NCBI GenBank assembly: GCA_023150895.1
Contig: JAKLJY010000056.1
Location: forward strand, 1 to 49,383
Source of the DNA: Myxococcota bacterium
GTDB taxonomy: Bacteria > Myxococcota_A > Bradymonadia > UBA7976 > UBA1532
Direction of reading: 5' to 3'
Length of the DNA stretch: 49,383 nt
Shown here piece after piece: positions 33,530 through 44,934 of the stretch. Position 1 is the first letter of the stretch; every line of letters begins with the position of its first letter. Made by a program: the position numbers and the translations under genes. The notes beneath the pieces are model-generated. The model was not told where the DNA came from and did not search any database. It saw nothing but the letters and a program-made list of their open reading frames with translations.

Positions 33530-34795
33530 ATGAAACGCCTGCTTTCGATCGGCCCGACCGGTGCAATCGGCGCCGCCCTGGGTCTCTCGCTGGCCGCCAC
33601 CGCCTGTGACGGGGACGCTGCCGCACCGGACCCATCCGGCCGCGCCGTCGACGCCGCGGACGCGATGCCCGCCGACGCGACCGACGCGATGCCCCCGGAC
33701 GCCGCCCCGGTCGACCCCTTCGCCGAGGTGATGGCCGCCGGCCTCGGGCGTTACCTCGGGACCGCCCCGGCCGCCGCCGACCCCGAGGACGCCGCCGGTG
33801 TGACGGTCTGGCGTTTCGATCCGGCCGACGGCCCGATGTGTTTCCGGGGTGCGCCTTTTCAGATCGCGACGCGCCGCGGCAGCCGCAGCGACAGCCTCCT
33901 GGTGTTTCTGCAGGGCGGCGGCGCGTGCTGGTCGGACTTCTGCTTCGCGATCGACCGGGCGACCGAGGGCGTGCCGCCCCTCGACGCGCTCGATCCCGCG
34001 CTGCCCGAGAACCCGTTCGCCGACTGGAACGTCGTGTACCTGCCCTACTGCGACGGCTCCCTCTTCGTCGGCGACGTGGACGTGGACGACGACGGCGACG
34101 GGGTGATCGACCGCTCGCACCGCGGGTTGCGCAACCTCTCCGCCGCCCTCGACGTGGCACGCACGACCTTCCCCGACGCGGCGCGGATCATGCTCGCCGG
34201 TTCGAGTGGCGGCGGCTATGGCACCTTCCTGGCGGCGCCCCTCGTCCGGCACGTCTGGCCCGAAGCCTCGCTGATGGTCTTCAACGACGCGGGCGTCGGT
34301 CTGGGCAAGCCCGGGGACGAGTCCTTCATCCGGGGCATCGTCTCGGAGTGGAACATCGCGCATCTCGTCCCCGAGAGCTGTGCGGACTGCTACGCGAACG
34401 GGCACCTGACGCCGATGGCGGGCTGGTTGCTCGAACGCGATCCGGGCCTGCGCATCGCCATGTTCAGCTCGACGGCGGACACCGTCATCGGGACGCTGTT
34501 CCTGAAGATCGGGGCGGCGGCCTTCGAGGGCGCGGTGCGCGAGCAGCTCGGACGCCTCGCGACCGCGTGGCCGGGGCGCTTCGGCGCGTTCGTCATCGAG
34601 GGCACCCAACACACGACCCTGCTCGGCGACATCTCGGGCTTCCTCGGCCCGGACTCGGAGGGCTCGGCGTTCGGGGACGCGCTCGACCTGGGGTCGTTGA
34701 CCACGACGGCCCAGGGCGGCGTGGCGATCAGCGACTGGATCGACTGGATGCTCGAGGCCGATCCGCGCTGGACGAGCACGTTCGCGCCGGAGTAG
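33530..34795 (+). CDS. secreted pectinacetylesterase-like alpha/beta hydrolase
   Basis: 421 residues. A lipoprotein-like signal (about 1-27, SLAATAC) and an Asp/Ala/Pro-rich linker (DAADAMPADATDAMPPDAAP) lead into a hydrolase domain. Family marks of the pectinacetylesterase/Notum group are SLLVFLQGGGACWS, VVYLPYCDGSLFVGD, the nucleophile GSSGGGYGTF and a late histidine in GTQHTTLLGD; an acidic partner is likely in SSTADTVIG. The enzyme would deacylate a polysaccharide or other ester outside the cell. ATG 33530 is preferred over the in-frame GTG at 33512 because it starts right before the basic KR of the signal peptide. Confidence 0.8.
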   Translation: MKRLLSIGPTGAIGAALGLSLAATACDGDAAAPDPSGRAVDAADAMPADATDAMPPDAAPVDPFAEVMAAGLGRYLGTAPAAADPEDAAGVTVWRFDPADGPMCFRGAPFQIATRRGSRSDSLLVFLQGGGACWSDFCFAIDRATEGVPPLDALDPALPENPFADWNVVYLPYCDGSLFVGDVDVDDDGDGVIDRSHRGLRNLSAALDVARTTFPDAARIMLAGSSGGGYGTFLAAPLVRHVWPEASLMVFNDAGVGLGKPGDESFIRGIVSEWNIAHLVPESCADCYANGHLTPMAGWLLERDPGLRIAMFSSTADTVIGTLFLKIGAAAFEGAVREQLGRLATAWPGRFGAFVIEGTQHTTLLGDISGFLGPDSEGSAFGDALDLGSLTTTAQGGVAISDWIDWMLEADPRWTSTFAPE

Positions 34796-34852
34796 GGGCT
34801 CGTCGGCGGCCCCGGGGGTGGTATGGTGCGCCCGACCCTGCCAGGAGATGCC

Positions 34853-35284
34853 ATGCCCACGCCTCGAAAGCCGACTGCCGCGCGTGCCAAGACGGGCGCG
34901 TCCGACGCCTCTGCCACGCCGCGCGTCGCGCTCGTCACCACCGTCCGCGCGTTCGCGGCCGCACACCGCGCCGAATTCCTGACCGAAGACGTGATCGGCG
35001 CCCTGGCCGAGCGCGCGCTCTTCCTGCACGACGGTCGCGTTGCGAACACCGTCTTCGACGCGCTGCCCGAGTCGGGTGAGGTCGACGAAGACGCCGAGTA
35101 CATCCTCGATGAACTCGAGGACTTCGCCGCGGAGTCCGCCGACGAGATTGCCGCCCTTCTCGGGCCGGGGCCGAAGGGTCGCCGGCTGGAGTGGGGCCTG
35201 CACACGGAGGCCGCGTACGACGACGTCGTCGCGCAGCTTCAGCGCGACGGCTTCGAGATCAAGCCTTTCCCCGGCGGGGGGTGA
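34853..35284 (+). CDS. small acidic protein of unknown function
   Basis: 143 residues. A Lys/Ala-rich N-terminus (about 1-28) precedes a mainly helical acidic domain with VDEDAEYILDELEDFAAESADEIAALL. It ends in a small segment HTEAAYDDVVAQLQRDGFEIKPFPGG. There is no signal peptide, membrane segment or catalytic motif, and I do not recognise the family. ATG 34853 has AGGAG five bases upstream; an in-frame ATG at 34823 lacks one. Its last 26 bases overlap the 3-prime end of the convergent histidine-kinase gene. Confidence 0.7.
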   Translation: MPTPRKPTAARAKTGASDASATPRVALVTTVRAFAAAHRAEFLTEDVIGALAERALFLHDGRVANTVFDALPESGEVDEDAEYILDELEDFAAESADEIAALLGPGPKGRRLEWGLHTEAAYDDVVAQLQRDGFEIKPFPGGG

Positions 35285-37628
35285 GACCGCCCGGTCGCGC
35301 CGCGCGCACGGCGTCGAGCAGCTCGGCGGGTCCGAAGGGTTTCTCGAGGAGGGCGGCGGGCCCGGCAGCCGTCATGGGGCGCTCCCGGGGGTCGAGCCCG
35401 CGCCCGCTCATCACGACGACACCGAGGCTCGGGTCGAGCCTCAGCAGCCGCGCCGCGACGCCGGTGCCCTGTTCGCCCCCGGGCAGGTGCTGATCGGTCA
35501 GGAGGACCTGGATGCGCGCCCCGTGCTCGGCGAAGATCCGCCGCGCCTCGTCCGCGCCGACGGCCTCGAAGACCCGGTACCCGTTGCGGCTCAGGACCGT
35601 ACGCAAGACGGCCCGCACCCCCGCCTCGTCCTCGACGACGAGCACGCCGGGGCCGTCGTCGGGCCCGACCGGCGGGGGGGGCGGCGAGGCGCCCGGCCGC
35701 ACGGCCACGTCCTCCGCTGCATCGGCGCCGCGGTCGCGCGGGAGCCAGACGCGGAACCGCGCGCCACCGCCGGGGGCATCGTCGACCTCGACGAACCCGC
35801 CGTGCTGCCGCACGACGCCGAAGACGGTGGCGAGGCCGAGCCCGGTGCCCTGCCCGACGGCCTTCGTCGTGAAGAACGGCTCGAAGATGCGAGCGCGCAG
35901 CTCGGCGGGCACCCCGGGACCCGAGTCCCGCACTTCGAGGCGCACGTAAGGCCCGGGCGCAGCCTCGGTATGGTCGGCGGCGTGCTGTGGATCCCCCGGA
36001 ACGTGCGCCACCGAGACGGTGATCCGGCCGCCACCGGTCATCGCGTCGCGCGCATTGACGACCAGATTCAAAACGACCTGCTCCATCATGCTGCGATCCG
36101 CCCGGACCGGCAGGCGCTCTCCTTCGCGGCCAAGGGCAAGGTCGAACAGCACGTTCGGGCCCATGAGGCGCCGGAGCATCGGCTCCATCGCCCGAACGAC
36201 CTCCGCGAGGTCGAGGGACACGACCCTGAGCGTCTGGCGTCGCCCGAACGCGAGCAGTTGGCGCGTCAACCCCGCCGCGCGATCGACACCGGTCCGGATT
36301 TCGCCCAGCCCGGTGAGGATCTCGGGCGTGACGCCCTCCGAGGTCGCGAGCACCTCGGCCTGCAGCGTCACGGCGGCCAGGATGTTGTTGAAGTCGTGCG
36401 CCACCCCGCCGGCGAGCTGCCCGATGGCCTCGAGCTTCTGCGATTGCCGCAGGCGGTCCTCGATGCGGGCCCGCTGCTCGCCGGCAATCAGGAGCGAGAC
36501 GAGATTGGCGACCGCGATGGCGAAGGTCTCCTCGTCGCTCGTCCACGGTCGCGGACCCCCTGTGTGGTCGAGGCAGAGCACACCCCCCATCCCCCGGGGC
36601 GCGTCGGCGCGGTAGATGGGCACGTCGAGGCAGGCGGTCACGCCGAACGGGCGCAGGTAGACGTCCGCGAACGGCGCGGTCCGGGGATCTGCGAGAGCAT
36701 CGGCGACCGCCACCACGTCTCCGTCGGCCAGGGACTCGGCATAGGCCGAAAAGGCGTCGCGGTCAAACCGGAGACCCTCTTGCCACTCGCCGGTCTCGCG
36801 GTCGAGCATCACGCGGCAGATGGCCTCCCGGCCCTGTTCGTCGAGGAGCCAGATGCTGCCGCGCGCGAGGCCGAGGGTCTCGGCGGCCGTACGCACGATG
36901 TCGCGCATCAGACCGGCGGCGTCTTCGGGGCGCTGGGCGCATGCACGCGTCAGGGCCATGAGGCTCCGGGCCTGCGCCTGGTGGCGCGTGGTGGCCGCGT
37001 GTTCGCGTTCCTCGCGCGCCCGGCGCTCCGTCAGGTCGAGGACCACGCCGTCCCAGACCAGCGAGCCCGCGGCCGTGCGGCGCGGTCGGGAGTGAATGCG
37101 ATACCAGCCGGGGCGGCCGTCCGGGCGCGAGTGGGACACGTCGAGGTCGAAGTCCGACATCTCGCGGGCGCTGACCGCCTCTGCCGCCAGAAACGCGGCC
37201 ATGTGGTCCGCCGGGATGCCCGAGAGCAGCGTGCCGAGGTCCCGTCCGACCGACGCCGCGCTCACCCCATGCACCTGCTCGATGCCGGCGCTGACGTAGG
37301 TGAAGTGTGGGGTGCCGTCTGCCGCACGCTCGTACTGAAAGACGTACGCGTCGGGCAGGTTGTCGCTCATCAACCGCAGGCTCGCCTCACTCTGGCGCAA
37401 CGCCTCGAGTCCCCGGCGCCGACTGCGCGTGCCCGCCGCCGTGGCGACGAGGACGACGAGCGGCACGAGCGCCGTGACCCAGAGCGGCCAGCGGGGCGCG
37501 TCCGCGGGCCATCCCGCGAGGCCGAGCCCGAGGGCGACGGCGGAGATCACCACCGCCACCGAGCCGACGATCCGGGCGATGGGGAAGTCCCTCTCCGGCG
37601 TCGTTTCGGTGTCGTGGCGAACAGCCAT
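35259..37628 (-). CDS. hybrid histidine kinase: 2 TM-PAS-GAF-HisKA-HATPase-receiver
   Basis: 789 residues. Two transmembrane helices (about 18-38 and 46-66) with almost no periplasmic loop suggest sensing in the membrane or cytoplasm. A PAS domain (about 80-205), a GAF domain (about 225-385) and the H-box GGVAHDFNNILAAV follow. The HATPase domain shows VLNLVVNARDAMTGGG (N box), DSGPGVP (G1), FEPFFTTK (F box) and GTGLGLATV (G2). A C-terminal receiver (about 665-780) has VLVVEDEAG and the phospho-acceptor aspartate in LLTDQHLPGG, with the lysine in LLEKPFG. The output partner is unknown. ATG 37626-37628; it overlaps the convergent small acidic gene at its 3-prime end. Confidence 0.93.
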   Translation of the reverse strand: MAVRHDTETTPERDFPIARIVGSVAVVISAVALGLGLAGWPADAPRWPLWVTALVPLVVLVATAAGTRSRRRGLEALRQSEASLRLMSDNLPDAYVFQYERAADGTPHFTYVSAGIEQVHGVSAASVGRDLGTLLSGIPADHMAAFLAAEAVSAREMSDFDLDVSHSRPDGRPGWYRIHSRPRRTAAGSLVWDGVVLDLTERRAREEREHAATTRHQAQARSLMALTRACAQRPEDAAGLMRDIVRTAAETLGLARGSIWLLDEQGREAICRVMLDRETGEWQEGLRFDRDAFSAYAESLADGDVVAVADALADPRTAPFADVYLRPFGVTACLDVPIYRADAPRGMGGVLCLDHTGGPRPWTSDEETFAIAVANLVSLLIAGEQRARIEDRLRQSQKLEAIGQLAGGVAHDFNNILAAVTLQAEVLATSEGVTPEILTGLGEIRTGVDRAAGLTRQLLAFGRRQTLRVVSLDLAEVVRAMEPMLRRLMGPNVLFDLALGREGERLPVRADRSMMEQVVLNLVVNARDAMTGGGRITVSVAHVPGDPQHAADHTEAAPGPYVRLEVRDSGPGVPAELRARIFEPFFTTKAVGQGTGLGLATVFGVVRQHGGFVEVDDAPGGGARFRVWLPRDRGADAAEDVAVRPGASPPPPPVGPDDGPGVLVVEDEAGVRAVLRTVLSRNGYRVFEAVGADEARRIFAEHGARIQVLLTDQHLPGGEQGTGVAARLLRLDPSLGVVVMSGRGLDPRERPMTAAGPAALLEKPFGPAELLDAVRAARPGGLTPRRGKA

Positions 37629-37708
37629 GGGCTCTCTCGGCTCGGACGCTTTTCCGTCGTCCTTTCCGGAGAGAACGGACCGGCCGCGATCCCGACTTGA
37701 GCCGGGGG

Positions 37709-39709
<2,001 letters not shown>

Positions 39710-39862
39710 GAGCGGGGAGATGCACGTTACGAGGCGTCGGGCGGACGGGCAATCGGGCCGGTCACCAAAAAAGGGAAACGAACGGAAATCGCACGCGCGG
39801 TGCGTCGTGGCGGGCGCAGCACCGTCGCCGAAGAGTCACACCCCGCAGACCGGAGAATCCCG

Positions 39863-40321
39863 ATGCCCCGTTTCACCTCGACGTCCACCGCCGCCCTCAC
39901 CCTCGCCGTCTCCCTGGCGCCCGCCCTCGCCCACGCCCTGCCGAGCGTCAAGGGCGGCGCGGATCGCGGCGACTTCACGGTGGCCGGCCATCTCGCCAAG
40001 AACGCCGCCGGCGGCCTCGCGGGCCGGTTCATGATCGTGCTGCAGCCGCAGGTGCCCGGCGACACGCTCGCCGTCTCCTGCACCTACACCGCCTTCTCGA
40101 ACTTCTCCGTCATCCGGAACGTCGCGTCGTTCGACGCCACCGGCCGCTGCATCGTGCTCGACGACGATGGCATGCTGCCCTCGTTCGCCGTCTCGAATCA
40201 CTTCACGATCACGGATCTGGGGCCCGGGCCCGATCTCATCGACGTGAACATGTACGGCGCCGTCGGCATCGCCGTGCCGGGCGGCGCGGTGAGCTTCGGG
40301 GACTTCGCCGTGAGTCTCTGA
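39863..40321 (+). CDS. small secreted protein of unknown function
   Basis: 152 residues. The signal peptide (about 1-26, ending AHA or LA-HA) precedes a beta-rich mature domain with one pair of cysteines (VSCTYT and GRCIVLDD), possibly a disulfide. Segments GGLAGRFMIVLQPQVPGDTL and PGPDLIDVNMYGAVGIAVPGG look like strands of a small sandwich. No family recognised. ATG 39863 has GGAG seven bases upstream. A run of six adenines and AT-rich sequence sits about 100 bases upstream, where the promoter is likely. Confidence 0.7.
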   Translation: MPRFTSTSTAALTLAVSLAPALAHALPSVKGGADRGDFTVAGHLAKNAAGGLAGRFMIVLQPQVPGDTLAVSCTYTAFSNFSVIRNVASFDATGRCIVLDDDGMLPSFAVSNHFTITDLGPGPDLIDVNMYGAVGIAVPGGAVSFGDFAVSL

Positions 40322-40355
40322 GGCGACCCGGTCGCGCGGGCGTGCCGGGCGTCTC
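40320..40355. terminator. imperfect hairpin between convergent genes
   Basis: GAG-GCGA-CCCGG (40320-40331) pairs imperfectly with CCGGGCGTCTC (40345-40355) around a GC-rich loop. It lies between the stop of the small secreted protein and that of the convergent dehydrogenase. It is terminator-like in position, but lacks a T-tract. Confidence 0.35.
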
Positions 40356-40357
40356 GA

Positions 40358-41566
40358 TCAGGCGGGGGTCACGCCGACCGAGAAGACGGCATCGCCCGCC
40401 GCGGCCCGGATCTGTTCGAGCGTCTCGGCCGCCGGCTCGCCGACGATGTGAATGCGCGCGCAGGCGGCCTTCGACCCCGCGAAGATGATGTTCTGCATAT
40501 CCTGCACGTTGATGCCGGCCTGCCGCAACACACCGAGCACGCCGGCCAACACACCGACGCGGTCCGCGTGACGCACGACGAGCACGTGTGTCGCCTGCGT
40601 CCGGCTCGCGAGGTTGACACAGTTGGGGATGGGCTGCCCGCCCCGGTAGGCCGCCACGATGCGCACGACCTCTTCGGCGACGGCCTCTTCGGCCTGGGCC
40701 GTGCTCGCGCCGACGTGACAGGTGCCATAGACACCCGGGTTGTCGCGCAGGGCATCGGTGAATTCCGCCTGCCCGGCGCTCGGCTCGGCGTCGAACACAT
40801 CGAGGCCCGCGCGGATGCCCTTTTCGGCGATGGCCCGGGCGAGCGCCCCGTGGTCGACGACCTCGGCCCGCGCAGTGTTCAGGAAATACGCCCCGTTCTT
40901 CATGGCCTCGAAGACGCTCGCGCCGATGCGCCGCTTCGTCTCGGGCACGAGCGCGAGGTGAACGCTCACGGCGTCCGCCCCGGCGACCGCCTGCTCCGGC
41001 GTGGCGGCGTACTGAATGCCGCGCGCGGCGGCGTCCTCCGGCGTGAGTTCATACGACGAGGCGACGACCTTCATGCCGAACGCCTGGGCGAGCCGGGCGA
41101 CCTCGCCGCCGATCTGCCCGAGCCCGATGATCGCCAGCGTCCGGGTGCGCAGACCGCGCCCCGTGCCGAGGCCCTTCTTGTCCCACTTGCCTTCGCGCAG
41201 TGAGGCGACGTTGTCCGAGATGCGGCGGTCGAGGTTGAGCAGGTGTCCCATGGCCAGCTCGGCGACGGCCGTGGCGTTCTTGCCCGGGCAATTGGTCACG
41301 TACACCCCGCGCTCGCTCGCGGCGGCGAGATCGATGGTGTTGACGCCCGAGCCGGCCCGGATGACGAGCGCGAGCGACGGCGCGGCGGCGATGTCCGCGG
41401 CCGTGACCTTGGTGCTGCGGACGACGAGCACCTCGGGGTCGAGGGCCGCGAGGCGAGCCGTCAGGGCCGGGCCGGCGAGGCCCGTCTCGGTGGTGACGAG
41501 GCCGCCGAGATCCTGAAGGCGTCCGGCGGCGAAACTGGCGAGTTTGTCGGCGATGAAGATGCGCAT
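40358..41566 (-). CDS. serA: D-3-phosphoglycerate dehydrogenase-type 2-hydroxyacid dehydrogenase with ACT domain
   Basis: 402 residues. The substrate and nucleotide domains show GSGVNTIDL, the Rossmann motif IIGLGQIGGEVARLA (147-161), NTARAEVVD with the catalytic arginine, DVFDAEP with the glutamate and CHVGAST with the histidine. An ACT domain (about 325-402, THVLVVRHADRVGVLAGVLGVL) would bind serine as in SerA. This length and layout match the short bacterial PGDH with a single ACT. It catalyses the first step of serine synthesis. The ATG is at 41564-41566; longer in-frame starts exist, but the protein N-terminus MRIFIADKL is typical. NTARAE in place of the usual NTARGG is a small deviation. 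Confidence 0.9.
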   Translation of the reverse strand: MRIFIADKLASFAAGRLQDLGGLVTTETGLAGPALTARLAALDPEVLVVRSTKVTAADIAAAPSLALVIRAGSGVNTIDLAAASERGVYVTNCPGKNATAVAELAMGHLLNLDRRISDNVASLREGKWDKKGLGTGRGLRTRTLAIIGLGQIGGEVARLAQAFGMKVVASSYELTPEDAAARGIQYAATPEQAVAGADAVSVHLALVPETKRRIGASVFEAMKNGAYFLNTARAEVVDHGALARAIAEKGIRAGLDVFDAEPSAGQAEFTDALRDNPGVYGTCHVGASTAQAEEAVAEEVVRIVAAYRGGQPIPNCVNLASRTQATHVLVVRHADRVGVLAGVLGVLRQAGINVQDMQNIIFAGSKAACARIHIVGEPAAETLEQIRAAAGDAVFSVGVTPA

Positions 41567-41783
41567 GGGCAGCCGTGTACTCCCGTGCGCGCGCGAGGGC
41601 AACGGCTGAGAAGAAAGCCAGTGCACGGGCGCGCCGCCCGACGATCGACGAACGGCCGGCCTGGCGTCCGAAGGCGCCGGCGACGATGGCGCGCAACTTG
41701 CTTCGGAGCGTGCCATTGGGGGATGGTGCGCCACCCCCATGCCCGTACGACCACCGGCGCCCACGCGCGCCCCAGGAGTCCAT

Positions 41784-42674
41784 ATGCGACCGATCACGAT
41801 CGCCCTCACCTTCGGCCTCGTCGCCTGCGTCAGCACGGCGTGCGACGACGCCACGAGCACCGGCTCCGCCGGCCCCGAGGCCGCCGGCCCGGACGAGAAG
41901 GCCGCCGGCGAAGCCGCCGACCCCTCCGGCAAGGACACGCTCTCCTCGGCCGGCTACAAGGCCGACTGCCTCGACTGCGACCCCGAGGGCCCCAACGCCC
42001 TGACCCAGCTCGGCCTGCGGGGCGAGTTCTGGAAGGTCAACGACCGCTGGCAGGTCGCCTACCTGATGCGCGCCGACACCCGCGTGCAGATGCAGGACAT
42101 GCCGTTCCAGGCCGAGGTCAAGCCCGAGGCCGGGTACGTCGTGCTCGACTTCAAGGTCGCCGCGCGCGGCACCGCCTCCATCGGCGGCCGCGAGCGCGAC
42201 ACCGCGACGCTGGAGATCACGCAGGGTCAGGCCCGCGGCAGCGTCTCGCAGCTCATCACCCCCGAGAAGACCCTGGCCGTGACCGAGGTGGTCGAGCGCA
42301 TGGAGCTCGTGCTCGACGATCTGCTCCGCCCCGTGAGCGTCACGAGCTACAGCGGCCCCCGCGGGGACTTCCCCAACGGTCTGACCGTGCAGCTCGACCC
42401 CCGCAACGTGGTGCGCAGCCTCGACGCCAGCTTCCCCTACGTCGTGCCCAACGCCTACCTGAACGCCGAGAAGGTGAGCCTGCCCGAGCTGCCGGAAACC
42501 CTGGCGGCCATTGCGGAAGCCACCAGCCCTGGCTACCGGGATCGCCAGTACTTCCACTTCGACCTGGCGGGGCGCGGCCTCGACAGCGGCGAGCAGGTCT
42601 ACTGGGCCGCGGGTGAACCGTGGCCGTTCCTCGTCATCACCCCGAGCGCCACCGGCGTTCTGGTCGCGCGCTGA
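41784..42674 (+). CDS. lipoprotein of unknown function, first gene of transglutaminase operon
   Basis: 296 residues. The signal peptide (about 1-20) ends CVSTAC, followed by an Ala/Gly/Pro/Asp/Glu-rich linker with KADCLDCD. The main domain is beta-rich: LRGEFWKVNDRWQVAYLMR, AGYVVLDFKVAARGTASI, then a helix-strand region ending EPWPFLVITPSATGVLVA. I do not recognise the family. The ATG is at 41784 with AGGAG five bases upstream. The next gene, a secreted transglutaminase-type protein, starts 16 bases later. The lipoprotein may be its partner or an immunity or anchoring factor, which is inference from context alone. Confidence 0.78.
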   Translation: MRPITIALTFGLVACVSTACDDATSTGSAGPEAAGPDEKAAGEAADPSGKDTLSSAGYKADCLDCDPEGPNALTQLGLRGEFWKVNDRWQVAYLMRADTRVQMQDMPFQAEVKPEAGYVVLDFKVAARGTASIGGRERDTATLEITQGQARGSVSQLITPEKTLAVTEVVERMELVLDDLLRPVSVTSYSGPRGDFPNGLTVQLDPRNVVRSLDASFPYVVPNAYLNAEKVSLPELPETLAAIAEATSPGYRDRQYFHFDLAGRGLDSGEQVYWAAGEPWPFLVITPSATGVLVAR

Positions 42675-42690
42675 GAAACAGGAGACACCC

Positions 42691-44886
42691 ATGAACCTGC
42701 GCAAGACCACCGCCGCCGCCATCGCCGTCCTGTCCGTCCTCACCGGTGCCGCCGTCGGCACCGGCGCCGCCGCCGCCGCCGACAACAGCGTGTACGGCGA
42801 GGTCCGTTTCAACACGCTGCCCGCCCGCGGCAAGATGGCCCACGCCCCCTGGGTGGGCTCGTGGTGGGCCTACACCCGCAACGGCATCAGCCACCGCCAC
42901 AAGACGAGCTTCGAGGAGTGCCGCGGCCTCGCCGCCGACCTCACCAGCACGCAGCTCGTCGAGCAGGGCAAGTCGTTCTGCCTCAGCGCCACCGAGAAGA
43001 TCGACCTGCTGAAGGGCCGCCTCGACAAGATCGAGTGGGACGGCATCAAGAACTATCACAAGATCACGGAAGAGCAGCTCGGCCCCAAGCAGAATCAGGT
43101 CCGCGACCTCGTCCGCAAGCTCAACAAGTACATCGCCGACAACCCCGGCAAAGACTGGCGCGAGACGGACGACGGCAAGGAGTACCTCAAGGTCAACGGC
43201 GAGCTCGACACCGCCAAGATGGCCCTGCCGGCCATCACCGTCGACACGGCGACCGAGTTCGAGCAGCTCGAGCACGGCCGCGGCGTCCCCGGCGTCGGAA
43301 GCTGGTGGGGCCACTGCAACGCCTGGTCGGCGGCCTCCCTCATGGAGGACGAGCCCCGCAAGCGCGGCAGCGTCACCGAGAACGGCGTCACCGTCGAGTT
43401 CTCCCCCGGCGAGGTCAAGGCCCTGCTGACCGAGGCCTGGATGGAGCACGCGTCGAGCTTCTTCGGCAGCCGCCACGACGACCCGGAGAACGAAGGCAGC
43501 GCCTACGAGGACCTCACCCCCGCGGCGTTCCACATCTACTTCGGCACGCAGCTCGGCCTGCAGCACAAGGGCTTCGTCATCGACCGCTTCACCGGCGACG
43601 AGGTCTGGAACCAGCCCGTGCGCAGCTACGTGTCGCGATTCGAAAAGCTCTACACCGACGCCGCGGTGAAGACCAAGGTCGTCCAGACCGAGTACAACAA
43701 CCGCACCGGGGATGCCACCAAGCGCGAGCTCGGTGAGATCGACGTCTACCCCGTGCAGGTCACGACCAGCTTCCACTGGGTCACCGACGGCCTGCCCCAC
43801 GAGGAGGCGACGGTCGCGAACATCCTGGCGGATGTCTTCCCGACGAATTCCAGCGAGGCGCACAGCGCCTGGCACGGCCAGATCGAGATGCGGACGGTGA
43901 CCTACACCCTGTACCTCGACAAGCCCGTCGAGGACCCGGCCGCCCGCATCCTGGGCGACGGCGTGTGGGCCAATGCCATGGCCAAGGACGACCACGCGTG
44001 GCCGGACTTCGCGTGGCAGCCCCTCAGCCAGGGGCCGTCGGTGCGCAAGTACGAGAACCCGCACATCGAGTACGCGAGCCTCGTCGAGTCGAAGATCCTC
44101 CCGGCCACGCTGGAGGCGGCCCCGGTCGTCGACATGGCATCGGACGAGTACACCGCCGGCGACGTGCCGAAGGACATCCCGGACAACAACCCGACGGGTG
44201 TGTCGTCCACGCTGACCGTGCCCGCCGGCAAGGGCAAGATTCGCACGGCGTCGCTCGACGTCGACGTGACGCATACGTACATCGGCGACCTGCGCATCGT
44301 GCTCACCCGCAACGGGCAGAGCATCGTGCTGCACGACCGCGCCGGCGGCGGCACGGATGACCTCAAGCGCGCCTTCGACCTGCCGCAGCTCGCGGGGCAG
44401 GACAGCGCCGGCGACTTCGTGCTGAGCATCTTCGACACGGCCGGTCAGGACGTCGGCAAGCTCAACGCCTGGTCGCTCTCGCTCGTGACCGAGAACGGCG
44501 GCGCAGCGCCCGTCGAGCCCGCCGCGGAGCAGAGCGGCACCTTCGCCGGCAGCGGCGCCCCGAAAGACATCCCGGACAACAACCGCACGGGCATCACCAG
44601 CACGGCCACCTCGACCGGCACCGGCAACCTCACGAGCGTCAAGATCACCGTCGACATCACGCACCCCTACATCGGGGACCTCGTCATCACGCTGGAGCGC
44701 AACGGCGAAGCCATCGTGCTGCAGAACAAGACGGGCGGCAGCGCCGACGACGTCAAGAAGACCTTCGAGGTGCCGGCCCTGGTTGGCAAGCCCGCCGGCG
44801 GCGCCTTCACGCTGAAGGTTCAGGACCTCGCCCGCGCAGACAAGGGCAAGCTCAACGCCTTCTCCGCCGAGTTGAAGTGGCGCTGA
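42691..44886 (+). CDS. secreted transglutaminase-elicitor-family protein with two P domains
   Basis: 731 residues. The signal peptide (about 1-29) precedes a domain resembling the Phytophthora transglutaminase elicitor (TGase_elicitor). GKMAHAPWVGSWWAYTRNGI leads in, SWWGHCNAWSAASLMEDEP holds the presumed nucleophile C209, and H362 in TSFHWVTDG is a candidate partner. Two proprotein-convertase P domains follow at about 490-600 and 620-731, both starting KDIPDNN-TG and containing YIGDL-I-L-RNG. P domains usually close secreted proteases. The repeats are similar at the DNA level too, suggesting recent duplication. ATG with GGAG eight bases before. It would crosslink or deamidate proteins outside the cell. 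Confidence 0.82.
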   Translation: MNLRKTTAAAIAVLSVLTGAAVGTGAAAAADNSVYGEVRFNTLPARGKMAHAPWVGSWWAYTRNGISHRHKTSFEECRGLAADLTSTQLVEQGKSFCLSATEKIDLLKGRLDKIEWDGIKNYHKITEEQLGPKQNQVRDLVRKLNKYIADNPGKDWRETDDGKEYLKVNGELDTAKMALPAITVDTATEFEQLEHGRGVPGVGSWWGHCNAWSAASLMEDEPRKRGSVTENGVTVEFSPGEVKALLTEAWMEHASSFFGSRHDDPENEGSAYEDLTPAAFHIYFGTQLGLQHKGFVIDRFTGDEVWNQPVRSYVSRFEKLYTDAAVKTKVVQTEYNNRTGDATKRELGEIDVYPVQVTTSFHWVTDGLPHEEATVANILADVFPTNSSEAHSAWHGQIEMRTVTYTLYLDKPVEDPAARILGDGVWANAMAKDDHAWPDFAWQPLSQGPSVRKYENPHIEYASLVESKILPATLEAAPVVDMASDEYTAGDVPKDIPDNNPTGVSSTLTVPAGKGKIRTASLDVDVTHTYIGDLRIVLTRNGQSIVLHDRAGGGTDDLKRAFDLPQLAGQDSAGDFVLSIFDTAGQDVGKLNAWSLSLVTENGGAAPVEPAAEQSGTFAGSGAPKDIPDNNRTGITSTATSTGTGNLTSVKITVDITHPYIGDLVITLERNGEAIVLQNKTGGSADDVKKTFEVPALVGKPAGGAFTLKVQDLARADKGKLNAFSAELKWR

Positions 44887-44934
44887 GCCCGCTTCGGGTT
44901 TGAATCTGCGCTCACCACGGGTGATATTCGACCC

